From Rhizobium redzepovicii (GTDB lineage: Bacteria; Pseudomonadota; Alphaproteobacteria; Rhizobiales; Rhizobiaceae): a stretch of 64,000 nt of DNA. Position numbers and translations under genes: made by a program. This document shows positions 1 to 9,461 of the stretch, one piece after another. Numbering within the stretch: the stretch's first letter is position 1; each line of letters begins with the position of its first letter. The notes below the pieces were generated by a model, which saw only the letters and a program-made list of their open reading frames with translations, was not told the origin of the DNA and ran no database searches. Location: the NCBI RefSeq assembly GCF_019793435.1, contig NZ_JAILYH010000008.1:248001-312000 (forward strand), read 5' to 3'.

Positions 1-803
1 GTGAGCTGACGCAGGATGAGCTCCGGCTGCGAGGCGTCCATGAAGCTGTAGCGCGCGCCGTAACGCAGGACGGCGCCGAGGTCGCGGTCCTTTAACCGCT
101 CCGGCGCGCCGATCTTCAGAAGCTCGCAGGCCTTGCGATTGACGACCTGGATCCGGTTTTCGGCATCGACCATGACGAGGCCATGCGGCATATTGTTCAG
201 CGCCGTATCGAAACGGTCGGCGATGATGGTGATTTCCCGGCGCGCGATGACATTCTCATAAAGGAACTCGCGCACGCCGTTCGCCATGGCCCGCGTCGTC
301 AGCCAGAAGGGAATGAGGAAGATCGACAGCAGGCCACGATAGAAGTCCAGCGCCATCAGGCTGCAGACGATCATCGGCAGACAGCAGGAGAAGGTCTGCA
401 GGTCGACCGCCAGGCGCGAACCGTAGTTGCGGCCGACGACGGAAACCATGGTCGCCATGGTGACGGCAATGCAGGCAAGCTCGGCAAAGGAATCGTGCAC
501 GACGAAGATGGCGTAGCCGCTGGCGAGGCCGAGCAGAGCGGTGGTGCAGGCCGCACCGGCAACCAGGATCCGCTCCCAACGCTCGATCCCGGCGTGCGAC
601 AGGCGCTCCTTGTCGACCTGGTCGAACCGCCGGAAGACAAACATGCGGACGCAGAAGACCAGGAGGAAGGCGGCGGCCAGCAGGATGTAGACGAAGGATT
701 GGGTCTTGGCGGCGACGGCCAGGCATGTCGCGACGTGCACGATCACGCCAGCAAGAAGCGTCATGCGGTTCCCGGACAGGGAACTCACAAACGACAGATA
801 CAC
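1..803 (-). CDS. Membrane PAS signalling protein, N-terminal part (C-terminus beyond window)
   Basis: The reading frame is open from the window edge to about 803 and encodes the first ~267 residues. About six hydrophobic segments cover residues 15-170. A PAS-like segment starts near residue 195 (DRFDTALNNMPHGLVMVDAE). In rhizobia this arrangement is usually followed by GGDEF and EAL domains for cyclic-di-GMP turnover, but that part lies outside the window, so the output domain is an inference. The start is uncertain: GTG at 803 or ATG at 764, and neither has a strong ribosome binding site. The next gene is divergent. Confidence 0.7.
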   Translation of the reverse strand, partial: MYLSFVSSLSGNRMTLLAGVIVHVATCLAVAAKTQSFVYILLAAAFLLVFCVRMFVFRRFDQVDKERLSHAGIERWERILVAGAACTTALLGLASGYAIFVVHDSFAELACIAVTMATMVSVVGRNYGSRLAVDLQTFSCCLPMIVCSLMALDFYRGLLSIFLIPFWLTTRAMANGVREFLYENVIARREITIIADRFDTALNNMPHGLVMVDAENRIQVVNRKACELLKIGAPERLKDRDLGAVLRYGARYSFMDASQPELILRQL

Positions 804-1166
804 ATCTAAAGGGACCCTGTTCGGGTTATCTGGCTTCATCCACACTTTCCCTGTGCGCGGGAATTCTAAGCCCAACCCTTTAAAAATTGATTTCAATGGA
901 ATCAAACATTTGGTCAAATTTTCTAAAACCAGAGGATGAACCCTACAGCTTACACGCGTCAATGCAGCCTCTTGGCGAGATTATTGAAATTTTTTATCCA
1001 CGCCAGGGTTGTCTAATTATTATATGGTCACACGGTCCGGTCAGCGCATCTAAGACTATACTCCAAGCCGCGGCATTTATCCTTCCAATTTCGAAGGCCG
1101 TGGTCTACATCGATTGCAAGAGGGAAAGCTGCCGGAGAAACGGCAGGACAAGAACAAGGGAAACGA
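804..1166. other. Divergent intergenic region, AT-rich
   Basis: This 363-base gap lies between the divergent PAS protein gene and the TRAP operon. It is clearly more AT-rich than its surroundings (about 880-1050) and must hold the promoters for both directions. A GGTCAC...CCGGTCA stretch near 1025-1045 resembles a weak inverted repeat that a GntR-type regulator could bind, but the match is poor. I see no convincing small gene or RNA. Confidence 0.4.
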
Positions 1167-1706
1167 ATGTCGGGACTTCTGGCGGCAAGCCGGCTGATCG
1201 ATTCGGTCAGTCGGATCATGGGCAAACTTTCCGAATACATGGTGCTGTTCTGCTGTCTGATCAGCGCCGGAAACGCCATCGTCCGCTACGCCTTCAACTA
1301 CAGTTCGAACGGCTGGCTCGAGATCCAATGGTATCTCTTCGCCTTCGTCGTCATGCTCGGCGCCTCGCATGCGTTGCGCAACAATGAGCATGTCCGCGTC
1401 GACCTGATCTATGGTTCCGTGTCCGACAAAGCGAAGATCTGGATCGACATCGTCGGCCTCATCGTCTTTCTGATCCCGGTTTGCGTCTTCCTCACCTGGA
1501 TCTGCTGGCCCTTCTTCACGCTGTCCTACCAGCAGGGAGAAATATCGGGCAATGCCGGCGGGCTGATCCGCTGGCCCGTCAAGCTGATCCTGGTCGCCGG
1601 TTTCGCATTGCTCTCCCTTCAGGGCATTTCCGAGCTGATCAAGCGGATCGCCGCCCTGACCGGCCACATCCAGATCGACACGACATACGAAAAGCCGCTG
1701 CAATAG
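1167..1706 (+). CDS. TRAP transporter small permease (DctQ family)
   Basis: This 179-residue protein has four predicted membrane helices and the conserved W-L-E-I-Q-W-Y-L-F segment near residue 50, typical of DctQ small subunits of TRAP transporters. These pair with the large permease and a periplasmic binding protein to take up organic acids with sodium. The ATG has an AAGGG ribosome binding site seven bases upstream. The large permease begins 22 bases downstream, so the two are co-transcribed. The substrate cannot be read from this subunit. Confidence 0.9.
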   Translation: MSGLLAASRLIDSVSRIMGKLSEYMVLFCCLISAGNAIVRYAFNYSSNGWLEIQWYLFAFVVMLGASHALRNNEHVRVDLIYGSVSDKAKIWIDIVGLIVFLIPVCVFLTWICWPFFTLSYQQGEISGNAGGLIRWPVKLILVAGFALLSLQGISELIKRIAALTGHIQIDTTYEKPLQ

Positions 1707-1727
1707 CGCTCCCGGGGAGAAACGGAT

Positions 1728-3215
1728 TTGTTTGATTTCGGTATCATCCCGCCGGCGATGTTCCTGGGCATGGTCATCTTCATGCTCTACGGCTTTCCGG
1801 TCGCCTTCTCGCTGGCCGCCGTCGGCCTGTTTTTCGGCATCATCGGCATCGTCACCGGCCATTTCGGCGAAGTCTTCCTGCAGGCGCTGCCGCTTCGCTT
1901 CTTCGGCATCCTTTCCAACGACCTACTGCTCGCCATCCCCTTCTTCACCTTCATGGGGGCGGTGCTGGAGCGCTGCGGGCTGGCCGAAGACCTGCTCGAA
2001 GGCACCGGCAAACTCTTCGGCGGCATACCCGGCGGCCTTGCCTATGCCGTCATCCTCGTCGGCGCGGTCCTCGGCGCGATCACCGGCACGGTGGCCGCTT
2101 CCGTCATCACCATGGGCGTGATCTCGCTGCCGATCATGCTGCGCTACGGCTACAGCCCTCGCCTTGCCACCGGCGTCATCGCCGCCTCCGGCACCATCAC
2201 CCAGGTGATCCCGCCCTCGCTCGTACTCGTCGTACTCGCCGACCAACTCGGCAGGTCGGTCGGCGACATGTATCTCGGCGCGATCGGCCCCTCGATCCTG
2301 CAGGTGTCGATCTTCGTGCTCTTCATCCTGGTGATGTCGATCTTCCGGCCGAAATCGATGCCGCCGCTGCCAAAGGAGGTGCGCGGCGACTTCAACTGGG
2401 CGCTGCTCGCCAAAGTGCTGATGGGCATGGTGCCCTCGATCGTGCTGATCTTCCTGGTGCTCGGCACGATCTTCATGGGCCTTGCAACGCCGACGGAAGC
2501 CGGTGCGCTGGGTGTCGTCGGCGCCATGGCGCTCGCCGCCATGAATCGCCGCCTCACCTGGCCGCTGATCCGCGAGGCGATGACATCGACCACCCACATC
2601 ACCTCAATGGTGGTGATGATCCTGATCGGCTCCACCTGTTTCAGCCTGGTCTTCCAGGGCATGGATGGCTCGCGCTGGATCGAGCACATGCTGTCGGGCA
2701 TTCCCGGCGGGCCGGTCGGCTTCCTGATCTTCGTCAACATCTTCATCTTCGTGCTCGCCTTCTTCCTCGATTTCTTCGAGATCGCTTTCATTGTCATCCC
2801 GATGCTCGCCCCCGTCGCCTCGCATCTCGGCATCGACCTGATCTGGTTCGGCGTGCTGATCTGCGTCAACATGCAGACGAGCTTCATGCACCCGCCCTTC
2901 GGCTTCGCGCTGTTCTACCTGCGCTCGATCGCCAGCAAGGACGTCAAGACCTCGGATATCTACATGGGCGCCCTCCCCTGGGTCGGCATGCAGCTGATCC
3001 TGGTGGCGATCGTGATCTTCTGGCCGCAATCGGTGACCTATTGGCTGGATCACGGCCCGAAGGTCGACCCGAACTCGATCAAGATCGAAGTCCCGGGCTT
3101 CGGCGGCCAGCTCGGCCTTCCCCCGATCGGCGGCGGCAACGGCTCGCCGCAGATCCCCGGCCTGACCCTGCCCCCACTCGGCTTGCCGGGAGCGCCGCCG
3201 CCACCGGCCAAATAA
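1728..3215 (+). CDS. TRAP transporter large permease (DctM family)
   Basis: This 495-residue protein has 12 or more hydrophobic helices, with the DctM pattern of a G-A-I-T-G-T-V-A-A-S loop near residue 110 and P-P-S-L-V-L near 150. It is the ion-coupled transport subunit. The start is a TTG preceded by GGGGAGA at good spacing; an ATG at 1752 is the alternative. The last ~55 residues form a Pro/Gly-rich tail (repeated PGL, GLPP, PPPP) beyond the usual end of the family. It ends just before a hairpin shared with the convergent binding-protein gene. Confidence 0.92.
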   Translation: MFDFGIIPPAMFLGMVIFMLYGFPVAFSLAAVGLFFGIIGIVTGHFGEVFLQALPLRFFGILSNDLLLAIPFFTFMGAVLERCGLAEDLLEGTGKLFGGIPGGLAYAVILVGAVLGAITGTVAASVITMGVISLPIMLRYGYSPRLATGVIAASGTITQVIPPSLVLVVLADQLGRSVGDMYLGAIGPSILQVSIFVLFILVMSIFRPKSMPPLPKEVRGDFNWALLAKVLMGMVPSIVLIFLVLGTIFMGLATPTEAGALGVVGAMALAAMNRRLTWPLIREAMTSTTHITSMVVMILIGSTCFSLVFQGMDGSRWIEHMLSGIPGGPVGFLIFVNIFIFVLAFFLDFFEIAFIVIPMLAPVASHLGIDLIWFGVLICVNMQTSFMHPPFGFALFYLRSIASKDVKTSDIYMGALPWVGMQLILVAIVIFWPQSVTYWLDHGPKVDPNSIKIEVPGFGGQLGLPPIGGGNGSPQIPGLTLPPLGLPGAPPPPAK

Positions 3216-3240
3216 CCCCGCCAAATAAGAGCCAAAACAA

Positions 3241-3266
3241 AACCCCGGATCAAGCGATCCGGGGTT
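3241..3266. terminator. Bidirectional hairpin between convergent TRAP genes
   Basis: A perfect 11-bp inverted repeat (AACCCCGGATC / GATCCGGGGTT) with a four-base loop lies between the end of the large permease gene and the end of the convergent binding-protein gene. An A-rich flank on the left gives a U-rich tail on the minus transcript. Confidence 0.8.
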
Positions 3267-3301
3267 ATGTATGCGTTGGTGTCGTGTGCCGATGGAAGCC
3301 C

Positions 3302-4447
<1,146 letters not shown>

Positions 4448-4701
4448 TCACCCCACCCGCAGCCGGCGCAAACCTAAGCATGGCGGGGGCCGCGATTCAA
4501 GCTTTAGTCTATTAGCCTTTGGCATCAAGACGGCAACTAGCGAATACGAGTGCGCCTATCAAAATCAGCGGCTTAGCAGCGAAGCCGGGAGCCAGGGGGC
4601 TGCTTCGGCCGTATTTTGGCCACCTGACACGGCCAAGCGTTGACTTAAGGGCCGTTCTGGCGCCAGAAACGCTGTGCTGAAAGATTTTTACCGGGGTTGA
4701 T

Positions 4702-5481
4702 ATGACGAAACCGATCGTTGCCATTCCTGCCGATATCCGCAGCTTTGACGGCGCGACCTGGCATGCCGTGCAGCATCAATATCTGCGTGCCGCCTTGAAT
4801 GCGGCCGGCGTCATGGCCTTCATCATCCCCGCTTTCGAGGCAGGCTACGATACCGACGCGATCCTCGACCGCGTCGACGGCCTCCTCGTTTCCGGCTCGG
4901 CCAGCAACGTGCACCCCTCGCTCTATGGTGCCGAGGCCAATGACAAGGACGGCCCCTTCGACCCCGCCCGAGACGCCACCAGCCTGCCGCTGATCCGCCG
5001 CGCCCTCGACTGCGCCATCCCACTGCTCGCCATCTGCCGCGGCATCCAGGAGCTGAACGTCGCGCTCGGCGGTTCGCTGGCAAGCGAGATCCAGGAGCAG
5101 CCCGGCATTTGGGACCATCGCCGACCGGACGGTGTCGACCGCGACGGCATGTATGCGATTCGCCAAAGCGTCCACGTCAAGGAAGGCTCCTGCATCGCAA
5201 GCATTCTCGGCCCCGGAGAGGTCCGCGTGAATTCGCTGCATCGGCAGGCGATCGCCAGGACCGCCCCACGCCTGCAGGTGGAAGCGGTCGCCGAGGACGG
5301 CACGGTGGAGGCCGTTTCCGTTATCGACGCCAAGGCTTTCGCTGTCGGCGTGCAATGGCATCCGGAATATTGGGCTGAAACCGACAAGTCCTCGAACCAG
5401 CTGTTCGCCGCTTTCGGCGACGCCGTCCGCGCCTATGCCGCTGCCAAGCTGCCGGTCATCCCCGCGCAGGCGATCGCGTGA
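4702..5481 (+). CDS. Gamma-glutamyl-gamma-aminobutyrate hydrolase family (PuuD-like)
   Basis: This 259-residue class I glutamine-amidotransferase-like hydrolase has the nucleophile elbow LLAICRGIQELN (Cys112) and the catalytic VQWHPEYW (His220, Glu222). PuuD enzymes release GABA from gamma-glutamyl-GABA in putrescine breakdown. The family also acts on other gamma-glutamyl conjugates, so the exact substrate is inferred. It stands alone and converges with the vWA gene. Putrescine-related genes occur elsewhere in the window (the decarboxylase near 20 kb and the ABC operon near 57-63 kb). Confidence 0.88.
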   Translation: MTKPIVAIPADIRSFDGATWHAVQHQYLRAALNAAGVMAFIIPAFEAGYDTDAILDRVDGLLVSGSASNVHPSLYGAEANDKDGPFDPARDATSLPLIRRALDCAIPLLAICRGIQELNVALGGSLASEIQEQPGIWDHRRPDGVDRDGMYAIRQSVHVKEGSCIASILGPGEVRVNSLHRQAIARTAPRLQVEAVAEDGTVEAVSVIDAKAFAVGVQWHPEYWAETDKSSNQLFAAFGDAVRAYAAAKLPVIPAQAIA

Positions 5482-5532
5482 CGGCGCAATGCCGGCGAGC
5501 CACCAGACCCGCCGGGCGTTGAACTGCGTCGA

Positions 5533-6312
5533 TCAATGGTGATCTTCGTCCTCGTCATCATGCTCATGCTTGAGCCAGGTGCAGAGCTCCGCCGGCAGCA
5601 GTTTCTCATAGGCATCGTCGCTGCCGACGAACTCCCCAAGATCCTTGACGCTGACGAAGCCGACATTCGGAAATTGCTCTGCCGCGCTACGCAGGAAGTC
5701 GAAGCGTTCGTCGCCAACGCCGACCATGACGTAGTAGATCTGCGATTCGGCGCGCTCGGCCTTCTGTAGCAGCGTCCAGGCCGCATCCCGGTCGGCATTC
5801 TCGCCATCCGTCAGGAAATAGTTGATCGCCGGAATACCCGAACGTGTCTCCTCGCCGAACGTATCGCGGCTCATGCCGAAGATCATGCCGAGCAGACCGC
5901 CAGCCGCCTCCTCTTCCATCAAACCATATGTCATCAGGTTCGAGCGGATGACTGGGCCATAATCGGTGCCACCCCAGAGCACGGTTTTCAGCTTATTATT
6001 GCTGATGATCTCGCGCTCGACGTAACCTTCGTAATTTTTCGCGGTAGCCGGCGCGAGCGATGCCATCTTCTCCTGATTGGAGAACACCCAGGTATCGATA
6101 CGCCCGTCATCATCGAAATAAAGAGCGACGGGAAGAATACGCTCGAGCGCCGCCTGTACCGCGCCGGATTTGAAAAGGTCGCTCATCGAGCCCGAGACAT
6201 CGATGTTGAGGCCGACCTGCGCCGGAATACGCTCGTGAATGCCCTGTTTCTGAAGGACGAAGCCGACGCGGCGAACTTCTTCCTCGGGCTTGTGCAGCTT
6301 GAATGTCGTCAT
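5533..6312 (-). CDS. vWA-domain protein of a Ter-type operon
   Basis: This 259-residue cytosolic protein has a von Willebrand A fold. Its metal-dependent adhesion site is intact: DVSGS (Asp38, Ser40, Ser42), Thr116 in GGTDYG and Asp169 in LTDGEN. A Gly/Met-rich insertion (residues 132-158) sits between the second and third metal motifs. The C-terminus is an acidic, His-rich tail (HEHDDEDEDHH). It is last in the telA-terD-X-vWA operon and starts three bases after the stop of the upstream gene. vWA proteins recur in tellurite/stress operons, where they are thought to assemble metal-linked complexes. No enzymatic role can be read. Confidence 0.85.
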   Translation of the reverse strand: MTTFKLHKPEEEVRRVGFVLQKQGIHERIPAQVGLNIDVSGSMSDLFKSGAVQAALERILPVALYFDDDGRIDTWVFSNQEKMASLAPATAKNYEGYVEREIISNNKLKTVLWGGTDYGPVIRSNLMTYGLMEEEAAGGLLGMIFGMSRDTFGEETRSGIPAINYFLTDGENADRDAAWTLLQKAERAESQIYYVMVGVGDERFDFLRSAAEQFPNVGFVSVKDLGEFVGSDDAYEKLLPAELCTWLKHEHDDEDEDHH

Positions 6313-6315
6313 GGG

Positions 6316-7353
6316 TCATCCCTCCGATTTGAGTTTTCCTAGAATACGCGCGTGAATGCCGCGCAACGGCGCTCCGGCGCCGGCCTGCGATGGTGATAGA
6401 GCGGTTCGCGCCGCCGTCAGCGCCGCGGAATAGGCCGCATGCCACGCCGGCAGCTCCTCCTGCAACAGGCCTTGTGCAGCGTGTCCCAATGCATCGACGT
6501 GTCGTGCAACGGCAGCAACGGTCCGCGTGCTCACCTCGATCGTGGCTTTCGTGGCCGCGAGACTGACAGTCCTCGTTTCGATCGCTTCGGCTTGCGAGGC
6601 GTAATGGGCCTGCCGCTCGTGATCGGACAGTTGGAGCGCGCTGACGTAATGAACGAGGAAGCGCCCCGCCAGGATATGGGCCGCCAGATTGCGGTCGAGC
6701 GTCGCATAGCCTTTGCCGACGGCGCGCAACCCTTTCGCGATGGTGACAATCTCGGGAGCAAGCGCATCGAGCTCTTTCGCCAAGGCCTGCACTTCAGGGT
6801 AAAGCTGCGAAAACAGGCCGGCAGGATCGCGCGGCGCCGCCAGCGCTTTGATCGCCCTCAGAACGCCGCCGCGAACGGCAAAGACGCGGTCAGGGTCGAG
6901 CTCGCCGAGACGCTGGAGCAACTCGGCACTCAGGCGCTTTCCGCGCGCCAACACTTCGCTGTCGACAAGGGCAAGTTCGCTTTCGGCAAGCCTGCCATGC
7001 TCTGTCTGGAGGCTGGCGCCGAAGCGCAAGACGTCGTCGAAATGATGGTCGTCGAGATTGGCCCCGTCAACGATGCGCAACGCCATTGACGCAAGCGATG
7101 CCGCAGCGTTGGCGTCGATCTCCAGAAGCGCCTCGACGCTGCAGGCAATGCGCCGGCGAACTTCGCCGGCCGCAAGAACGCGCGGTGTGTCGCCTTTGGG
7201 TGTCGGGGCTTGTGGCGAACCAAACAGGATTCTCGGTTCGGCAGGCGGCCGGGAAGGACCGGCAACGTCAGGCGATGCGCTTTCCGGAAAAAGCACCTTT
7301 GGCAACCGGTCCGGCTCCTTTTCCGGTGGTCCATCTGCCTTGCCTCTTGTCAA
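6316..7353 (-). CDS. Uncharacterised helical protein of the Tel/Ter operon
   Basis: I do not recognise this 345-residue protein. The first ~60 residues are Pro-rich and look disordered, with two similar short motifs, LPKVLFPES and EPRILFGSP. The rest appears almost wholly alpha-helical, without signal peptide or membrane segment. A stretch near residues 220-250 (Y-x2-L-x4-AAHILAGRFLV) resembles the Y...L...VEAGRRIV stretch of the TelA protein two genes upstream, suggesting a distant TelA relative. The start is a TTG at 7353 with GGGAG six bases upstream, just after the terD stop. Longer frames upstream only shadow terD. Confidence 0.75.
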   Translation of the reverse strand: MTRGKADGPPEKEPDRLPKVLFPESASPDVAGPSRPPAEPRILFGSPQAPTPKGDTPRVLAAGEVRRRIACSVEALLEIDANAAASLASMALRIVDGANLDDHHFDDVLRFGASLQTEHGRLAESELALVDSEVLARGKRLSAELLQRLGELDPDRVFAVRGGVLRAIKALAAPRDPAGLFSQLYPEVQALAKELDALAPEIVTIAKGLRAVGKGYATLDRNLAAHILAGRFLVHYVSALQLSDHERQAHYASQAEAIETRTVSLAATKATIEVSTRTVAAVARHVDALGHAAQGLLQEELPAWHAAYSAALTAARTALSPSQAGAGAPLRGIHARILGKLKSEG

Positions 7354-7366
7354 GTGAGGCTCCCGT

Positions 7367-8074
7367 TCAGCCGAAATAGGCTTGAATGACGTCGCCAAGT
7401 CCGGCATTCGATCCCGCGCCGACGGCATGGAATCGCCAGGATCCATCCGCCTGCTTGAGAAAGGAAGCCACCTGTATCGTCGTCTTGCCGGCAAACTCGG
7501 CCGTAAGCTGGTAGCGGCAAAGCTCGTCGTCCATCGCATCGCAAACTTCGATATAAGCGTTCTTGACCTTGCCGAAGTCTTGTCTCTTACGTTCCGCATC
7601 ATGGATCGTCGCCCAGACGGCAAGCTCCGAGACCTCCGCCGGCAGCTTCGCCAGCACGATCTTGAACTCCTCGCGGAACCCCTCATCGTGGTGACCGCCG
7701 CCATGGCCGTCTTCGTCACCGTCATCGTCCGGCTCCGACCTTTTTATCAGGCCGCCACGTCCGGTCCGGTCGTCACGTTCGTGCCACATCGAGCCGTCAT
7801 CCGTCTGGAAGGAGCCGTCAGCGTTCTTGATGAGCGAGCCTTCCGGATTGCCGGAACTGCGCACGAAAGCATAACACAGCGCATGCGAGCCTTCATTGTA
7901 GAGTCGCGCACGGTTGGCATCGCCGCCCGGATGGACCAGCGCAAAACAATGCACGTCGAGATCGAAGGCCGGGCCTGAACCTTCGGGCGGATCCCAGACA
8001 AGTCCCGAATGGACGAGCTGGATTTCCTTCTGGATCTGAAATGACTGACCCTTGTTGAGCTTGAAGGTTGCCAT
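7367..8074 (-). CDS. TerD-family stress protein with acidic/His insertion
   Basis: This 235-residue protein matches the TerD fold: an N-terminal KLNKGQSFQIQKE strand, FDLDVHCFAL, and a C-terminal half with LPAEVSELAVWATIHDA. TerD proteins bind calcium and take part in tellurite and general stress responses. The usual compact acidic calcium loop is expanded here around residues 105-135 into an Asp/Glu/Gly/His-rich stretch (EPDDDGDEDGHGGGHHDEG). The gene lies 22 bases after telA and 13 bases before the unknown gene in the same operon. TerD membership is firm; the ion specificity of the insertion is inference. Confidence 0.9.
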   Translation of the reverse strand: MATFKLNKGQSFQIQKEIQLVHSGLVWDPPEGSGPAFDLDVHCFALVHPGGDANRARLYNEGSHALCYAFVRSSGNPEGSLIKNADGSFQTDDGSMWHERDDRTGRGGLIKRSEPDDDGDEDGHGGGHHDEGFREEFKIVLAKLPAEVSELAVWATIHDAERKRQDFGKVKNAYIEVCDAMDDELCRYQLTAEFAGKTTIQVASFLKQADGSWRFHAVGAGSNAGLGDVIQAYFG

Positions 8075-8096
8075 GCGCTGTGGTTCTCCTGAAATC

Positions 8097-9272
8097 TCAG
8101 ATCGGGCGATCGGTCACGATTTGTCGCGCTTGCTCGAGCTTGACGCGGGCGGCAGCATAACGCTCCTTGTTTCGCTCGCCTTCGGCGACCACCTTGTCGG
8201 CGATATCGCGCAGCCGCTGGGCGGTGCTAAGCACCAGATCGGCATCGGCAAGCCGGGTCTCGCCGGCGGCTTTGACTGCATTGACCGAGACATCCTCGAG
8301 CACCTGCGATCCATATTGCTGAAGCGATGCGCGCAGTTCGCGCCGCATGGCGTTCATCTGCTGGATCGACTGCATCTGGAAGAGTGCGTGCAGCCGAATG
8401 AGGACCGACTTGATGTCGTTGAATTCCGCATTGGCCGAGGTGACAGTATCCGCAAGGGTCGCGAGCGCAGCACCGCGTGCAATCCCGATCGAATCGAGAT
8501 CAGCCGGAGCCTTGGCATAGGCGGTTTCAAGAACGAGGACCCGGTTCTGGAAGATGTCGAGCTTCTGCGAGAAATCGCGGGCTTCCTGCACCTTGAGCGG
8601 ATCGCCGGAGGCCGCCTCTTTGGTCAACCGGTCAAGTTCGCGGCCGGCATCGGCGACGATACGGCGGCCGGCCTCGACGAAGACGCCGAGAGACACGATC
8701 GTATCGCGATACCCCTGCGCCAGCGTACTCATGCGCGACACATCGAGGATGAGCTTGCCACTCTCCTCCTCGATCTGCACCTCCATCGGCCTGACGAGAT
8801 CGCCGAGGGACTTGGCCTTGCTTTGTAGCATGCCGCGAACCTCGTCAGTCACCGCCTTGAGGCGCTTGGCGGGATCACCGAGACCCACTGCCATTAGCAA
8901 ACGTTCGAGGAAGCTGCCCTTCAACTTCTCCCGGATGCTTGCCTCGAGCCCCTTCAGATCGGCATCGTTGACGCCATCCCGGATCGTCCGGAATAATTCG
9001 AACAGCACCGGCGACTGCGCATTGGTGATCTGCGAAAGGATGGCATCGAGCTTGGCGCCAAAACCGCCGATAGCCTCCTGGCCGAAGGTGATCAGACCAT
9101 GCGGCTCTACGGTCGCCAGCCTGAACCGCTCTGCGAGATCGCTGACCTCGCCTGCCTTTTCAAGCGGAAGAACGACCGTCACGACGGCGGGCAGATTGCC
9201 GGTTGAAAGCGTAGGCGTCAGACGCGGGCTCGTCTCGCGAGTCGCGGTGTTCGGCGTGCTTGGCTCCGACAT
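8097..9272 (-). CDS. TelA/KlaA-family toxic anion resistance protein
   Basis: This 391-residue, mostly helical cytosolic protein belongs to the TelA family, which is linked to tellurite and other toxic-anion resistance. Features are the SKAKSLGDLVRPMEVQIEEE segment near residues 155-175, the Y...IVSLGVFVEAGRRIV stretch near 195, and long amphipathic helices to the C-terminus. I chose ATG 9272 because AAGGA lies eight bases upstream; a longer frame adds 15 basic residues without a good site. It is the first gene of the four-gene operon. TelA's molecular mechanism is unknown in general. Confidence 0.85.
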   Translation of the reverse strand: MSEPSTPNTATRETSPRLTPTLSTGNLPAVVTVVLPLEKAGEVSDLAERFRLATVEPHGLITFGQEAIGGFGAKLDAILSQITNAQSPVLFELFRTIRDGVNDADLKGLEASIREKLKGSFLERLLMAVGLGDPAKRLKAVTDEVRGMLQSKAKSLGDLVRPMEVQIEEESGKLILDVSRMSTLAQGYRDTIVSLGVFVEAGRRIVADAGRELDRLTKEAASGDPLKVQEARDFSQKLDIFQNRVLVLETAYAKAPADLDSIGIARGAALATLADTVTSANAEFNDIKSVLIRLHALFQMQSIQQMNAMRRELRASLQQYGSQVLEDVSVNAVKAAGETRLADADLVLSTAQRLRDIADKVVAEGERNKERYAAARVKLEQARQIVTDRPI

Positions 9273-9461
9273 GCCGTCAATCCTTTTTGTTCGGCTAGCC
9301 TTACGGTTCGGCTTCAAGCCGCCCGGAAAGCTACGAACTTAAGTTGTAAAAATCGGCAGGAATGTAGCCGAAGGGTTCGTGTCGGGCAACATATCATCGA
9401 GGAACAGTCGATTGACATCAGGTGAGGCTCCTGATCGCTCCTGGAACGGCGCGCCCCGCGC

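Noticed and set aside
1025..1045. GntR-type operator before the TRAP operon
   Set aside because: The half-sites match poorly and no GntR gene is adjacent.
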